Source: WGAB01 sp964406105
GTDB lineage: Bacteria > Hydrothermota > Hydrothermia > WGAB01
Reading direction: 5' to 3'
Assembly: GCA_964406105.1 (NCBI GenBank)
Contig: CAYOQK010000005.1
Location: forward strand, 1 to 42,775
DNA length: 42,775 bases
Below the pieces are notes generated by a model. That model made no database searches. It saw only the letters and a list, made by a program, of their open reading frames with translations, and was not told where the DNA came from. The number at the start of each line of letters is the position of its first letter. Positions within the stretch are counted from its first letter, which is position 1. The position numbers and the translations under genes are program-made. This document shows, one piece after another, positions 1 through 7,871 of this stretch.

Positions 1-452
1 ACCTGTGCCACATCGGTCACGGGCAACGAGGCCACCTCTTCACTCTTCACAATGTCCACGCTGGCCGTCAGGTCCTTTTTGATCACGGGCTCCTTGGCCG
101 TTACCTCTACCACCTCGGTCACCAAGGTGGCCGAAGGCAAAGCAAAGTTCACCTCCGTGGTACGGTCTGCATCCACCCGTACGTTCTCCACCTTCACCGT
201 TTGGTATCCCACATAGGAGCAGGTCAGGGTGTAGGTGCCCGGGGGAACGTTCAGGATCACGTAGTAGCCGTCAATGTCACTGGCGGCTCCCATCGTGGTC
301 CCTTCAATGACGATGTTGGCACCCGGCAGGGGCTCGCCGGTGTCCTTGTCGGTGACCCGACCCACGATCTTACCCGTGGTACCGGCGAAGAGTGCCTGGC
401 CCGCAATCAAAAAGATTGCGGCCAATGCAGCCCACTTCTTAACAACGCCCAT
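1..452 (-). CDS. TonB-dependent receptor, N-terminal part (partial)
   Basis: The gene starts at ATG 452 and runs off the left edge, so only about 150 residues are visible. They show a signal peptide (MGVVKKWAALAAIFLIAG, cleaved near ALFA), then a carboxypeptidase-regulatory-like/CNA-B type beta-sandwich of about residues 27-105 with the usual G-x-V-x-D-xx-TGEPLPGANI opening and a PPGTYTL turn. A stretch rich in 'VTEVVEV' and 'DIVKSEEVASLPV' follows, typical of a TonB box and plug start. This architecture is that of SusC-like or other FCB outer-membrane receptors. An AGGAGG lies 9 bases before the ATG. It follows tonB by 37 bases on the same strand, so it is probably co-transcribed with the energy-coupling genes. 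The substrate cannot be told from this fragment, and a surface protein with only the sandwich domain is the main alternative. Confidence 0.8.
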   Translation of the reverse strand, partial: MGVVKKWAALAAIFLIAGQALFAGTTGKIVGRVTDKDTGEPLPGANIVIEGTTMGAASDIDGYYVILNVPPGTYTLTCSYVGYQTVKVENVRVDADRTTEVNFALPSATLVTEVVEVTAKEPVIKKDLTASVDIVKSEEVASLPVTDVAQ

Positions 453-489
453 AGCCGAAAACCTCCTTGTTTTTACAACATCGGCAGGC

Positions 490-1146
490 TCAGTGTGTTA
501 GCCTGAAACGGAAGGGGATGGCCACCCACACTTTTACGGGGCGGTCTCGCTGCATCCCTGGCGTAAACACAAACTGACGCGCGGCCTTCAAGGCCGGCTC
601 GTTGAAAATCTCGTTGGTACTTCTCAAGATCTTGGCCTGGACCACATGGCCTGTCTCGTCCACCAATACCTTCACGAACACCTGGCCCTCAATCCCGGCC
701 TTTTTGGCCAACTCCGGGTACTCGGGCTCTACCCGTTTCACAATGGTGGGCTTCACCTCCACCGCATAGAACTCATAGGTGGTGTCCACCTTGGGAGGCG
801 GAGGCACCTCCAACTCGTTGAACTCGGTGGTGGGGGTGAATTCAATTTCCTCCTCTTCTTGTTCCTCCTCGGCCTCGGTGGTTTCCTCCACCTGCACCGG
901 GAGTTTGGGCTTCGGTGGCGGCGGAGGCTCCTCGTACTCCTCCAATTGCTCAGGGATCTCCTCCACCAGGGTTGCCACTTCGGAACGAGGCTTGTAGGGC
1001 TTCACCTCCAGGGTCTTCACCGTGAGGAACATCAAGATAAAGAGGATCAACGTAATGGTGGTGGACACCTGGATGTACAGAGGGTAGCGGTCTGCCAACT
1101 CCTCCGATTTGATGAATTTCTTTTCTTTCTTTTCTTCGGCAGCCAT
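490..1146 (-). CDS. tonB: Energy transducer TonB
   Basis: This 218-residue protein couples the inner-membrane proton motor to outer-membrane receptors. It has a short charged cytoplasmic start, one membrane helix at about residues 24-43 (VSTTITLILFILMFLTV), a periplasmic spacer rich in Pro and Glu (EEPPPPPKPKLPV, then a run of acidic residues), and a C-terminal TonB domain at about 135-218 with the family pattern VEPEYPELAKKAGIEGQV, followed by FTPGMQRDRPVKVWVAIPF. It lies downstream of exbB and two exbD genes and upstream of a receptor. It also has its own promoter, with the -10 element 8 bases from the ATG and no Shine-Dalgarno, so its mRNA from that promoter should be leaderless. The spacer is more acidic than the Lys/Pro-rich spacer of enterobacterial TonB. 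Confidence 0.92.
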   Translation of the reverse strand: MAAEEKKEKKFIKSEELADRYPLYIQVSTTITLILFILMFLTVKTLEVKPYKPRSEVATLVEEIPEQLEEYEEPPPPPKPKLPVQVEETTEAEEEQEEEEIEFTPTTEFNELEVPPPPKVDTTYEFYAVEVKPTIVKRVEPEYPELAKKAGIEGQVFVKVLVDETGHVVQAKILRSTNEIFNEPALKAARQFVFTPGMQRDRPVKVWVAIPFRFRLTH

Positions 1147-1154
1147 GATTCTCT

Positions 1155-1184
1155 AATATACTCCGGGGGTTTTCACAGCGTCAA
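1155..1184 (-). promoter_or_regulatory. Sigma-70-type promoter of tonB, leaderless
   Basis: On the minus strand, TTGACG (1179-1184) and TATATT (1155-1160) are 18 bases apart, and the ATG of tonB follows the -10 after 8 bases. The expected start of transcription falls on or next to the start codon. The -35 overlaps the stop codon of the upstream exbD, so this is an internal promoter of the exb operon. Confidence 0.75.
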
Positions 1185-1600
1185 CCCCCTTTGTGCCGCT
1201 TGTACTCCGTGGCAAACACCACACGAAAGGCTTGGGCATCCCGCAGGGCGTCAATGACTTCCCACACCGGGCCGTAATCGGCGTCCTTATCGGCTTTGAT
1301 CTGGGCAATGGTGGCAGGGTTCTGGGCCATCTTGATCTTGAAGGCCAACTTCACTTGCTCCGGTTGCACCAGGTTGTCGTCCACCGAGATCTTCCCGTCG
1401 CGACTGATGTAGATGTTGGCGAGATCCCGGCTTTTGAGGATGCGCTCCGTGGTCTCTGCCTGGGGCAGCACCACCTTCAAGCCAATCTCCTTCCGGAACA
1501 CGGTGGTGAGCATGAAAAAGATGATCAAAAGGAACGCAATGTCCGACATGGAAGCCGTAGGGATCAAGAGTTTTGCCCGTTCTTTCCGCTTCAACTTCAT
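1181..1600 (-). CDS. exbD: Biopolymer transport protein ExbD (second copy)
   Basis: This 139-residue protein is a subunit of the proton-driven ExbB-ExbD motor that energises TonB. It shows a basic cytoplasmic start (MKLKRKERAKLLIP), one membrane helix with the conserved proton-carrying aspartate in the motif ASMSDIAFLLIIFFML (about residues 16-32), then a periplasmic ExbD/TolR domain. The start lies 2 bases after the stop of the preceding exbD, so the two are probably translated together. The pair is clearly paralogous but diverged after the helix (RKEIGLKVVLPQ here, ARDKGLKLVLPE in the other). TolR is possible by sequence, but the adjoining tonB favours ExbD. Confidence 0.93.
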   Translation of the reverse strand: MKLKRKERAKLLIPTASMSDIAFLLIIFFMLTTVFRKEIGLKVVLPQAETTERILKSRDLANIYISRDGKISVDDNLVQPEQVKLAFKIKMAQNPATIAQIKADKDADYGPVWEVIDALRDAQAFRVVFATEYKRHKGG

Positions 1601-1602
1601 CG

Positions 1603-2031
1603 CTATGCGCCTCCCTCTGGCTTGATCACCGAGAGCGCCAAGCGGGTGACCTTCATCTTCTTGAGCCGGTCAAACACCTCAATCATCTTATGGTACGGGG
1701 CGTGAACGTGGGGTTTCAGGAGCACCACGATCTTGGGGTTCTCCTGGATTTTCTGCTCTACCAAGGATTGCATTTCATCCAGGGTATTGACCTTTTGGTC
1801 ACCCACGAAGATCTCGCCCTGATCGTTGATGGAGATCTTCAGGAGGTTCTTGGTGGTGAGTTTCACGACCTCTTGACTCTTCTCCGGAAGCACCAGCTTC
1901 AGGCCCTTGTCCCGCGCGAAGATGCTGGTGGTCATAAAGAAGATGATCAGCAGGAAGGCGATGTCTGCCATGGACGCCGTGGGGATCTCCACCTCGTCCT
2001 CGGTTCTGCGTTTCCTCTTAAGCAGGGCCAT
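1603..2031 (-). CDS. exbD: Biopolymer transport protein ExbD (first copy)
   Basis: The protein has 142 residues and the same layout as its neighbour: a basic start (MALLKRKRRTEDEVEIP), one membrane helix with the essential aspartate in ASMADIAFLLIIFFM, and a periplasmic domain to the C-terminus. It starts 3 bases after the exbB stop and ends 2 bases before the second exbD. Two tandem exbD genes behind one exbB are common in FCB bacteria, where both may enter one complex or each may serve a different TonB or TolA partner. Both copies keep the aspartate, so neither looks degenerate. Confidence 0.93.
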   Translation of the reverse strand: MALLKRKRRTEDEVEIPTASMADIAFLLIIFFMTTSIFARDKGLKLVLPEKSQEVVKLTTKNLLKISINDQGEIFVGDQKVNTLDEMQSLVEQKIQENPKIVVLLKPHVHAPYHKMIEVFDRLKKMKVTRLALSVIKPEGGA

Positions 2032-2034
2032 GGT

Positions 2035-2670
2035 TTACACGGTTTCCTTAATGTACCCCTCTTCCAGGAGGTATTCCAGGAGCATGTTTGAGGCCTCTTC
2101 CATATCCCGGGTGTAGCCGTTGATCTTGGAAGAGAACATGGCATAGAAGATGGCCACCGGCGCAGCGATCAGCAGACCGGTAGCCGTGGTGATCAAGGCC
2201 TCTGAGATCCCGGACGCCACCAGGGTGGGTTCCACCTCACCGGCCAACGCAATGGCTTGGAAAGCTTTGATCATCCCGGTCACCGTTCCCAAGAACCCCA
2301 GGATGGGCGCCACGGTGGCCGCTGCGGAGAGGTAGATCATCCCCCGATCCAGGAAGGCGAGTTCCGTAGATGCTTTAAGGGCCATGGCCTCTTCCACTAC
2401 CGCCCGTCCCCGCTCTACCTTACTCAAACCTGCCAACAGCACCTTCGCCACCGGGCTCTTGTGCTTGGCCAGGAATTCCAGGGCACTATCCAGGGACTCG
2501 TTGGTGATCAGGTCAATGACTTTCTCCACGAGTTTCACCGGACTCGTGCGAGCCTTGATGTACAACGTGAACAGCCGCTCCAGGATGATGATGGTCGCAA
2601 GGATCGCCACGGCCAGGAGCAACCACATCATGCCGCCGCCCTTCTGGAAGTACTCAACGAGACCTTGCAT
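2035..2670 (-). CDS. exbB: MotA/TolQ/ExbB proton channel family protein
   Basis: The product of 211 residues is the pentameric stator of the ExbB-ExbD-TonB system. There is an N-terminal membrane helix at about 14-33 (MMWLLLAVAILATIIILERL), a cytoplasmic domain, and two further helices at about 108-130 and 150-178 containing the family patterns TVAPILGFLGTVTGMI and ALITTATGLLIAAP. I chose ATG 2670 because AGGAGG lies 8 bases before it. The frame stays open to 2709, but that would put the start upstream of the -10 box. It leads the exbB-exbD-exbD-tonB operon and has a near-consensus promoter. TolQ or MotA are other family members, but the context fits ExbB. Confidence 0.93.
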   Translation of the reverse strand: MQGLVEYFQKGGGMMWLLLAVAILATIIILERLFTLYIKARTSPVKLVEKVIDLITNESLDSALEFLAKHKSPVAKVLLAGLSKVERGRAVVEEAMALKASTELAFLDRGMIYLSAAATVAPILGFLGTVTGMIKAFQAIALAGEVEPTLVASGISEALITTATGLLIAAPVAIFYAMFSSKINGYTRDMEEASNMLLEYLLEEGYIKETV

Positions 2671-2699
2671 CCTACAAACCTCCTTGTGGTTTTTGGGCG

Positions 2700-2728
2700 A
2701 TTTTAACACCCTGCCCAGGGCAAGTCAA
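2700..2728 (-). promoter_or_regulatory. Sigma-70-type promoter of the exbB operon
   Basis: On the minus strand TTGACT (2723-2728) and TAAAAT (2700-2705) are separated by 17 bases. Transcription should begin near 2693, giving a leader of about 23 bases that contains the AAGGAGG of exbB. A second TTGACT lies 11 bases further upstream and may be chance. Confidence 0.8.
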
Positions 2729-2774
2729 GAAAGTCAAACCCTGGATTTGTCGCATCGCTCAAGGAACCTTGCGA

Positions 2775-4235
2775 CTACGGGTGACTATGGCCTACCCGAA
2801 CCTTGCGGAATCGGGCCGACGGGGTTCCATGCCCGGTCCGCATGCTTTGTGGGGGTTCACCCTTGCCGCAATTGCCCAAACCCCAAAGGGTCCAGTCGTT
2901 CCCCAACCCGTCCAAACGAGCCCAGAACTCAGGAGTAATCCCCGTGTACACGGGATTGCGCACCACTTCCGCCAGTTTGCCGTTGCGAATTCGCCAGCCG
3001 ATCTCGGTCTCAAACTGGAAGTTCAACCGCCGCTGATCAATGGACCAACTCCGATTGGTCATCAAAAACAGGCCGTCTTTCACCCCTTCAATCAGGCTCT
3101 CCAGAGGTTCTTCGCCGGGCTCCAGGTTGACATTGGTCATCCGAACGATGGGCGGACGCGACCAGTCGGCCGCCCGAGCAGCCCCGTTGGAGGACCGTCC
3201 CACCACGGGCGCTGTATCCCGAGACATCAGGTACCCCACCAACACACCCTCCCGGACCAAATCGCTTCGTTGGGCCGGGACTCCCTCGTCGTCCCACCCG
3301 TAGGTTCCCACTCCCCCCGGCACGGTGCTGTCCGAAGTGATATGCATCAGGGGCGAGCCGTACCGGAAGGATCCCAACTTGTCCAAGGTCGCAAAGCTCT
3401 CGCCCGCATAGCCGCGTTCCCAACCCAAAACCCGGTCCAACTCCAGGGCATGGCCCACCGACTCATGGATTTGCAGCACCATCTGGGAATGATGGATCAC
3501 CAGATCCATCTCGCCCTCTGGCGCCGGAGGCGCGTAGAGCAACTGTTCGGCCTCCTCCAGGATCCGGGGAGCATGTTTCACAAACTCCTGGGCTCGGATA
3601 ACTTCAAAGCCCCGACGCTGAAGATTGCCTCCATGGGAAGCGGGGTACGAGCGCACTTGCAACAAACCGTCCTTTACTACCGCCACGCTGTACCCGCCTC
3701 CGGTTTCCACGATTTCCTGGGCCACCCAGGTGCCCTCGGTGGAGGCGAACACCTGATAAAACCGGTGATACTCCAACGTGGCGGAGGTGTTGACCGTGTA
3801 TTTGCTCCGCCGAAGGATCTCGTCCACCTCCAGGAGTAGGCGGATCTTCTCGTCCAAAGGCACCGCAAAGGGGTCTTCTTCTATGGGGGTTTGATAGGTT
3901 CCCCGTTGGGGCTCCAAATCGGCCAGGCGAACCCCTGTGCCCCCCGCCGAAGCGGAGGCGCGGGCCAATTCCTGGGCCTGTTTCACCGCCTGATACACCC
4001 CCTCCAAGGACAAGCGATCTGTGCCGGCAAACCCCCAAAAACCACGGTAAAGCACCCGCACCGCTACCCCTGCGTGTTGCACCCGGTGCAAGGATTCCAC
4101 GGTGCCGTTAGACACCCGCAGGTGCTCGCTCTGTACGCCCACCAGGCGCACCTCTCCGTACTCCTCCCCCTGGAGAAGGTCCAGTGCCACTCCTGCCAGG
4201 TTTTCAAACACGGGTTTTAGGTCTTTAATCTCCAT
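2775..4235 (-). CDS. tldD: TldD/PmbA family metallopeptidase, TldD type
   Basis: The product has 486 residues, the usual TldD length. TldD/TldE in E. coli form a heterodimeric zinc protease that trims unfolded peptides, including modified peptides and antitoxins. The catalytic HExxGH motif is present as HESVGH at residues 257-262, so this is the active TldD-type subunit and not the motif-less TldE/PmbA. The C-terminal region has the family pattern GKGEPPQ and GHGTPSARFRKVRVG. The start overlaps the end of cysS by 19 bases, so translation is probably coupled and no separate promoter is expected. No partner tldE/pmbA lies in this window; either it is elsewhere or the protein works as a homodimer, as in some archaeal TldD proteins. 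Confidence 0.9.
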   Translation of the reverse strand: MEIKDLKPVFENLAGVALDLLQGEEYGEVRLVGVQSEHLRVSNGTVESLHRVQHAGVAVRVLYRGFWGFAGTDRLSLEGVYQAVKQAQELARASASAGGTGVRLADLEPQRGTYQTPIEEDPFAVPLDEKIRLLLEVDEILRRSKYTVNTSATLEYHRFYQVFASTEGTWVAQEIVETGGGYSVAVVKDGLLQVRSYPASHGGNLQRRGFEVIRAQEFVKHAPRILEEAEQLLYAPPAPEGEMDLVIHHSQMVLQIHESVGHALELDRVLGWERGYAGESFATLDKLGSFRYGSPLMHITSDSTVPGGVGTYGWDDEGVPAQRSDLVREGVLVGYLMSRDTAPVVGRSSNGAARAADWSRPPIVRMTNVNLEPGEEPLESLIEGVKDGLFLMTNRSWSIDQRRLNFQFETEIGWRIRNGKLAEVVRNPVYTGITPEFWARLDGLGNDWTLWGLGNCGKGEPPQSMRTGHGTPSARFRKVRVGHSHP

Positions 4236-5584
4236 CGGGTTCCCTCCCGGGTATCTTCCAAGACCACACCGGCGGCGGCCAGGCTGTCGCGGATATAGTC
4301 CGCCAGGTCAAAGCGTTTTTCCCGCCGGAGGCGTTGACGCACCTCCAGGAGGATTTCCATTACAGGGGTCAACACCTGGGCCGCAGGGGTCTCTGGCCTG
4401 CGGAATCCCAAGACATCCAGCAGGGTGAGAAGGGCGGTTTTCACCGCCCGTTGCTCTGCCCCGTGGGTTTTGCGAAGGACGCCCAGGCCTTCAAAGATCA
4501 CGGCCAAGGCCCCTGGGGTATCCAGGTCGTCATCCATCCGGGCCTCAAAGCGTTGGAGCAACTCCATGGCGACGGGCACGTTTCGGAGATCCTCCACACT
4601 GGCTTCGCCCTCCACCTCCTGGAGCCCGGTATAGAGCCGTTCCATGGCCCTTTCCGAGTCGTGAACATGGGCAAAGTCAAAGTCAATGGGGTTTCGGTAG
4701 TGGGTGGAGAGCAGGTAGTGCCGCAGGGCATTGGCGGACACCTGCCGCAGGGCTTCAATCACCGGCGTAAAAATGCCGGTGGACTTGGACATCTTCTCAC
4801 CCCGTGCTCGCACGAAACCCACATGAAACCAGTATCGGGCAAAGTCCACCCCGTGGGCTGCCACGGCCTGGGCAATCTCGTTCTCGTGGTGGGGGAAGAT
4901 GAGGTCCATGCCACCCCCGTGGATGTCAAAGGGTTGGCCCAGATAGTGGGTGGACATCACCGAGCACTCAATATGCCAGCCAGGCCGACCCTTGCCAAAG
5001 GGGGCGTACCAGTACGGTTCCCCCGGTTTCCACCCCTTCCACAGGGCAAAATCCGCTGGATTCCGTTTACCCGGTGCGGGCTCTACCCGGTACCCGGCCA
5101 AGAGGTCTTCCAAGCGTTTGCCTGACAGCCTCCCGTACTCTGGGAACCGAGACAGGTCAAAGTACACAGATCCCCCAGCCTTGTAAGCCACCCCTTGTCG
5201 CAGGAGTTTTTGCACGGTTTCTATGATCTCCTGGATGTGAAGGGTGGCCCGGGGATAGTAGGTGGCGGGCTTTAGGTTCATCCGCCGAGCGGCCTCCAGG
5301 TACTCGTCAATGTATCGCTGGGCGATGGCACGCCAGTCTTCCCCCTCTTTTTGAGATCTCTGGATGATTTTGTCGTCAATATCCGTGAAGTTTTGCACAT
5401 ACACCACCTGGTACCCCTTGAACTCCAGATAGCGCCGTAAAACGTCACCGGCCAGAAAGGTGCGAAGATGCCCGAGATGAGGACGGTCTTGCACCGTCAT
5501 TCCACACATATAAAAGCCTACCCGAGGGGGATGAAGGGGCTCAAAGGGCTCTTTCTTGCGGCTCAGCGTGTTGTACAGTCGCAT
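4217..5584 (-). CDS. cysS: Cysteine--tRNA ligase
   Basis: This cytosolic class I aminoacyl-tRNA synthetase of 455 residues charges tRNA-Cys. The start of the Rossmann fold has the zinc cysteine in YMCGMTVQDRPHLGH, where HLGH is the HIGH signature. The second zinc site reads WHIECSVM followed by FPHHENE, and the KMSKS loop is EKMSKSTG. The C-terminal anticodon-binding helices end in DSLAAAGVVLEDTREGTRW. The length is normal. The methionine in CGMTV, where CGPTV is usual, is a small deviation. Its 3' end overlaps tldD. The promoter is shared face to face with the divergent gene at 5624, and the -10 lies 7 bases before the ATG without a Shine-Dalgarno, so the mRNA should be leaderless. Confidence 0.97.
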   Translation of the reverse strand: MRLYNTLSRKKEPFEPLHPPRVGFYMCGMTVQDRPHLGHLRTFLAGDVLRRYLEFKGYQVVYVQNFTDIDDKIIQRSQKEGEDWRAIAQRYIDEYLEAARRMNLKPATYYPRATLHIQEIIETVQKLLRQGVAYKAGGSVYFDLSRFPEYGRLSGKRLEDLLAGYRVEPAPGKRNPADFALWKGWKPGEPYWYAPFGKGRPGWHIECSVMSTHYLGQPFDIHGGGMDLIFPHHENEIAQAVAAHGVDFARYWFHVGFVRARGEKMSKSTGIFTPVIEALRQVSANALRHYLLSTHYRNPIDFDFAHVHDSERAMERLYTGLQEVEGEASVEDLRNVPVAMELLQRFEARMDDDLDTPGALAVIFEGLGVLRKTHGAEQRAVKTALLTLLDVLGFRRPETPAAQVLTPVMEILLEVRQRLRREKRFDLADYIRDSLAAAGVVLEDTREGTRWRLKT

Positions 5585-5598
5585 GCCCTTTAATATAT
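5571..5598 (+). promoter_or_regulatory. Possible divergent promoter for the gene at 5624
   Basis: TTGTAC (5571-5576) and TATATG (5593-5598) are 16 bases apart on the plus strand. A transcript from here would have a leader of about 20 bases containing the AGGAG at 5611-5615. The -35 lies inside the first codons of cysS. The match is weaker than that of most promoters in the window. Confidence 0.4.
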
Positions 5599-5621
5599 GG
5601 GCTCGGAAAAAGGAGTCGCAA
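5592..5621 (-). promoter_or_regulatory. Leaderless promoter of cysS
   Basis: On the minus strand TTGCGA (5616-5621) and TATATT (5592-5597) are 18 bases apart, and the cysS ATG follows the -10 after 7 bases. The promoter lies over the Shine-Dalgarno of the divergent gene at 5624, so the two transcription units compete for the same 40 bases. Confidence 0.65.
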
Positions 5622-5623
5622 CG

Positions 5624-7099
5624 ATGCTATGGCTGTTCCTCTTGGCATGGACCGGTATTCAGAACCCTGTGGACCCTCGGATGCCCTCGGACCCCGTGCT
5701 CCACAGGATCGGAACCGCCTCCCTTCGTCCGCTCCACCGTTTCACCTGGTCTTTTCTGGACCTGGAAACCCCGCCCCGCCTGCCAGCCCAGCAGGCAGGC
5801 CTTTCCTTTGCCTTGAGTGGCCTGGGCTTCCTCACCGATCAGGACTCGGTGCGAGAAGCCCACGCCAACCTGGAGGCCTTCGCATGGCTCAAGTGGAAAG
5901 CCGTGGAAATCCGCGCCCGGGGCCTGCTGTACCATGACCTCTGGGATCCTCCAGCCCTACCCTACTACGACCCCCTCCTCTACCCGGACTACCGGCTGTA
6001 CACCTTTGATCCCCAGCCGGTGATCGGCCAAACCGAGATCTTTGACGTCCGCACCGACGAACTGGCCCTGGTGTACAAGCATCGGGGCCTTTTGCTGTTT
6101 ACCGGCAAGGAACGGGTGCGTATCGGTCCAGGAGTGCGTTATAACCTGATCCTCTCGGGCTTTAGCCAACCCCTTTCCTTTTTATACTATGCACAGTGGA
6201 GGGTGATGCCCTTTGTGCTCACGGCCTTTCACGCATGGCTCCCAGACACCTTCCCCAACCGCCGATTTTCGTTCCAACGAGTGGAGTTCCACCCCGCCGA
6301 TTGGCTGATCCTCGGCCTTAACGAGGGGGTGCTCTATGGCCCGGGGTCGGATCCGTTGAAGTACATCAACCCCATTGACCTCTACTACGTAACCCAACGC
6401 CGAGGGGACACCAACCTGGACAACCTGGTGGGCATGATTGACCTCACTCTCCGGATCCGGCCAGGCTGGCTGTTCTACGGCACCTTTTTTGACGACGACT
6501 TCCTGGTCACCACCGAGGAGGACTGGGGCACCAGCCTGTATGCCTACCAACTGGGCACGTGGATTCATCGCCCTCCCTTCCGCTTCACCGTAGAACACGC
6601 CTTTGCGCGCCGGTGGACCTTCTATCACCTCTCCTGGGCCAACAGTTACCTGTTCTGGGGGCTCCCCTTGGGCCTCTGGACTGGCTCGGACGCCGTGGCC
6701 ACATACGCAGAGGTGGAACTGACCCAAGGGCCCTGGCGATTCACGGTGTCGGCAGAACACCTGGCCCACGGGGAGGGCCGCTTGGGGGTTTCCTACGAGA
6801 ACGACACCCTGCGAGAGCCAGGAATCCGCACGCCCTCTGGAGTGGCAGACCGGCGATGGACCCTGGGCGTGCAGATCCGGTATCTTGGGCCCCGCTGGAC
6901 CTTGGTGAACGAGATCCGCCGAGCATGGATCCAGAACTGGGAACACCAGGAGGGAGTGCAGGTGGACCGGTGGGAATTCCGGTTTTACGCTGGGTTCACC
7001 TTGGGCACCCCCCTTCAAGAACCTCTGGGTACCGAGGGGGCGCCTCCCTTCTGGCAACGGTGGCGTCGCGGGTGGCACCGTCTCTGGCACCGTGGCTGA
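5624..7099 (+). CDS. Predicted outer-membrane beta-barrel protein
   Basis: The product has 491 residues from ATG 5624, chosen because AGGAG sits 8 bases upstream; an in-frame ATG at 5597 has no such site and lies in the promoter. It opens with a short hydrophobic signal-like stretch (MLWLFLLAWTGI). After that come many alternating aromatic/polar strands (for example WTLGVQIRYLGPRWTLVNEIR) and Trp/Tyr-rich turns, with no membrane helix and no enzyme motif, as expected of a barrel of perhaps 16-18 strands. The pattern recalls Wzi-like capsule-assembly barrels, but I cannot assign it with confidence. Its stop overlaps the GTG start of the following hydrolase by 8 bases. A periplasmic beta-rich protein is the alternative. 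Confidence 0.6.
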   Translation: MLWLFLLAWTGIQNPVDPRMPSDPVLHRIGTASLRPLHRFTWSFLDLETPPRLPAQQAGLSFALSGLGFLTDQDSVREAHANLEAFAWLKWKAVEIRARGLLYHDLWDPPALPYYDPLLYPDYRLYTFDPQPVIGQTEIFDVRTDELALVYKHRGLLLFTGKERVRIGPGVRYNLILSGFSQPLSFLYYAQWRVMPFVLTAFHAWLPDTFPNRRFSFQRVEFHPADWLILGLNEGVLYGPGSDPLKYINPIDLYYVTQRRGDTNLDNLVGMIDLTLRIRPGWLFYGTFFDDDFLVTTEEDWGTSLYAYQLGTWIHRPPFRFTVEHAFARRWTFYHLSWANSYLFWGLPLGLWTGSDAVATYAEVELTQGPWRFTVSAEHLAHGEGRLGVSYENDTLREPGIRTPSGVADRRWTLGVQIRYLGPRWTLVNEIRRAWIQNWEHQEGVQVDRWEFRFYAGFTLGTPLQEPLGTEGAPPFWQRWRRGWHRLWHRG

Positions 7100-7871
7100 T
7101 CGGTTGATCTTTTTGGGCACCGGTACAGGCGTACCCGATGGGCAAAGGCTGCCCACCGCCCTCTTGATTCAGCGGCCCACAGAAACCTGGGTGCTGGATC
7201 TGGGGCCCGGGGTACTCCGGGCAGCGGTACATCACGTGGGCCTCCGGGGAATCCAAGGGGTGCTGATCACCCATTTTCACCTGGACCACACGGCCGACCT
7301 GGCAGCCCTGTTCTTCGCCCTCCGAAACGCCCCGCGGGTTCCGGAACGCCTTACTCTGGTGGGGCCTCCGGGGTTTCGGGTCTTCCTCCATCGGCTTTTG
7401 GAGGCCTTTTCGCTGTCCCCTTCGCCTCCCCGCACCCAGGTGCATCTGCAGGAACTCGCGCCTGGCCATACGCTTGCGGCGCAAGGCGGCCTCCGCATCA
7501 CCGCCTTCTCCACCTTCCACACCCCGGAAAGTCAGGGGTACCGGTGGGATCTTCCCGAGGTTTCCTTCGCCTACACCGGCGACACCGCCTATCACCCAAG
7601 GCTCCAGGAGGCGCTCCAGGGCATTGGTGGGTTGATCACCGAGGCCTCCTTCCTCACACCCACGGAGGGACACCTCACACCGGAGGAGGCTGCCCAACTC
7701 GCCGTGGAAGCAGGGGCCCAAACCCTGGCCGTGGTGCATCGTTACCCCCACCAGCCGGAGTCCGTTTGGCGACAACGGCTACAGGAGGCCCTTCCACCGA
7801 GGATTCGGGCGATCTTCCCCCAGGATGGCGAGGTATGGGACCTCCGGGAACTCACAGGATCCGGCGTTTGA
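7092..7871 (+). CDS. Metallo-beta-lactamase fold hydrolase, RNase Z-like
   Basis: This 259-residue protein starts at GTG 7092, inside the end of the preceding gene. It shows the beta-lactamase-fold metal motif HFHLDHTADL (HxHxDH) at about residues 59-64, an N-terminal LGTGTGVPDGQRL loop, an acidic metal ligand in AYTGDTAYHP, a further histidine in TEGHLTPEEAA, and a C-terminal histidine in VVHRYP. This layout fits the RNase Z/arylsulfatase group of hydrolases, with tRNA 3' processing possible but not proven. The RNase Z flexible arm is not obvious and the length is shorter than typical RNase Z, so phosphodiesterase-like activity is equally likely. Its last 20 bases overlap the 3' end of the convergent ClC gene. 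Confidence 0.8.
   Translation: MADRLIFLGTGTGVPDGQRLPTALLIQRPTETWVLDLGPGVLRAAVHHVGLRGIQGVLITHFHLDHTADLAALFFALRNAPRVPERLTLVGPPGFRVFLHRLLEAFSLSPSPPRTQVHLQELAPGHTLAAQGGLRITAFSTFHTPESQGYRWDLPEVSFAYTGDTAYHPRLQEALQGIGGLITEASFLTPTEGHLTPEEAAQLAVEAGAQTLAVVHRYPHQPESVWRQRLQEALPPRIRAIFPQDGEVWDLRELTGSGV

Noticed and set aside
2710..2774. Inverted repeat (AAGG-TT-CCTT within GTCGC/GCGAC arms) after tldD as a terminator.
   Set aside because: The stem is short and no T run follows, so I do not call it a terminator.
2769..3839. A 356-codon plus-strand frame.
   Set aside because: It is antisense to tldD, which carries the catalytic HESVGH and a normal length.
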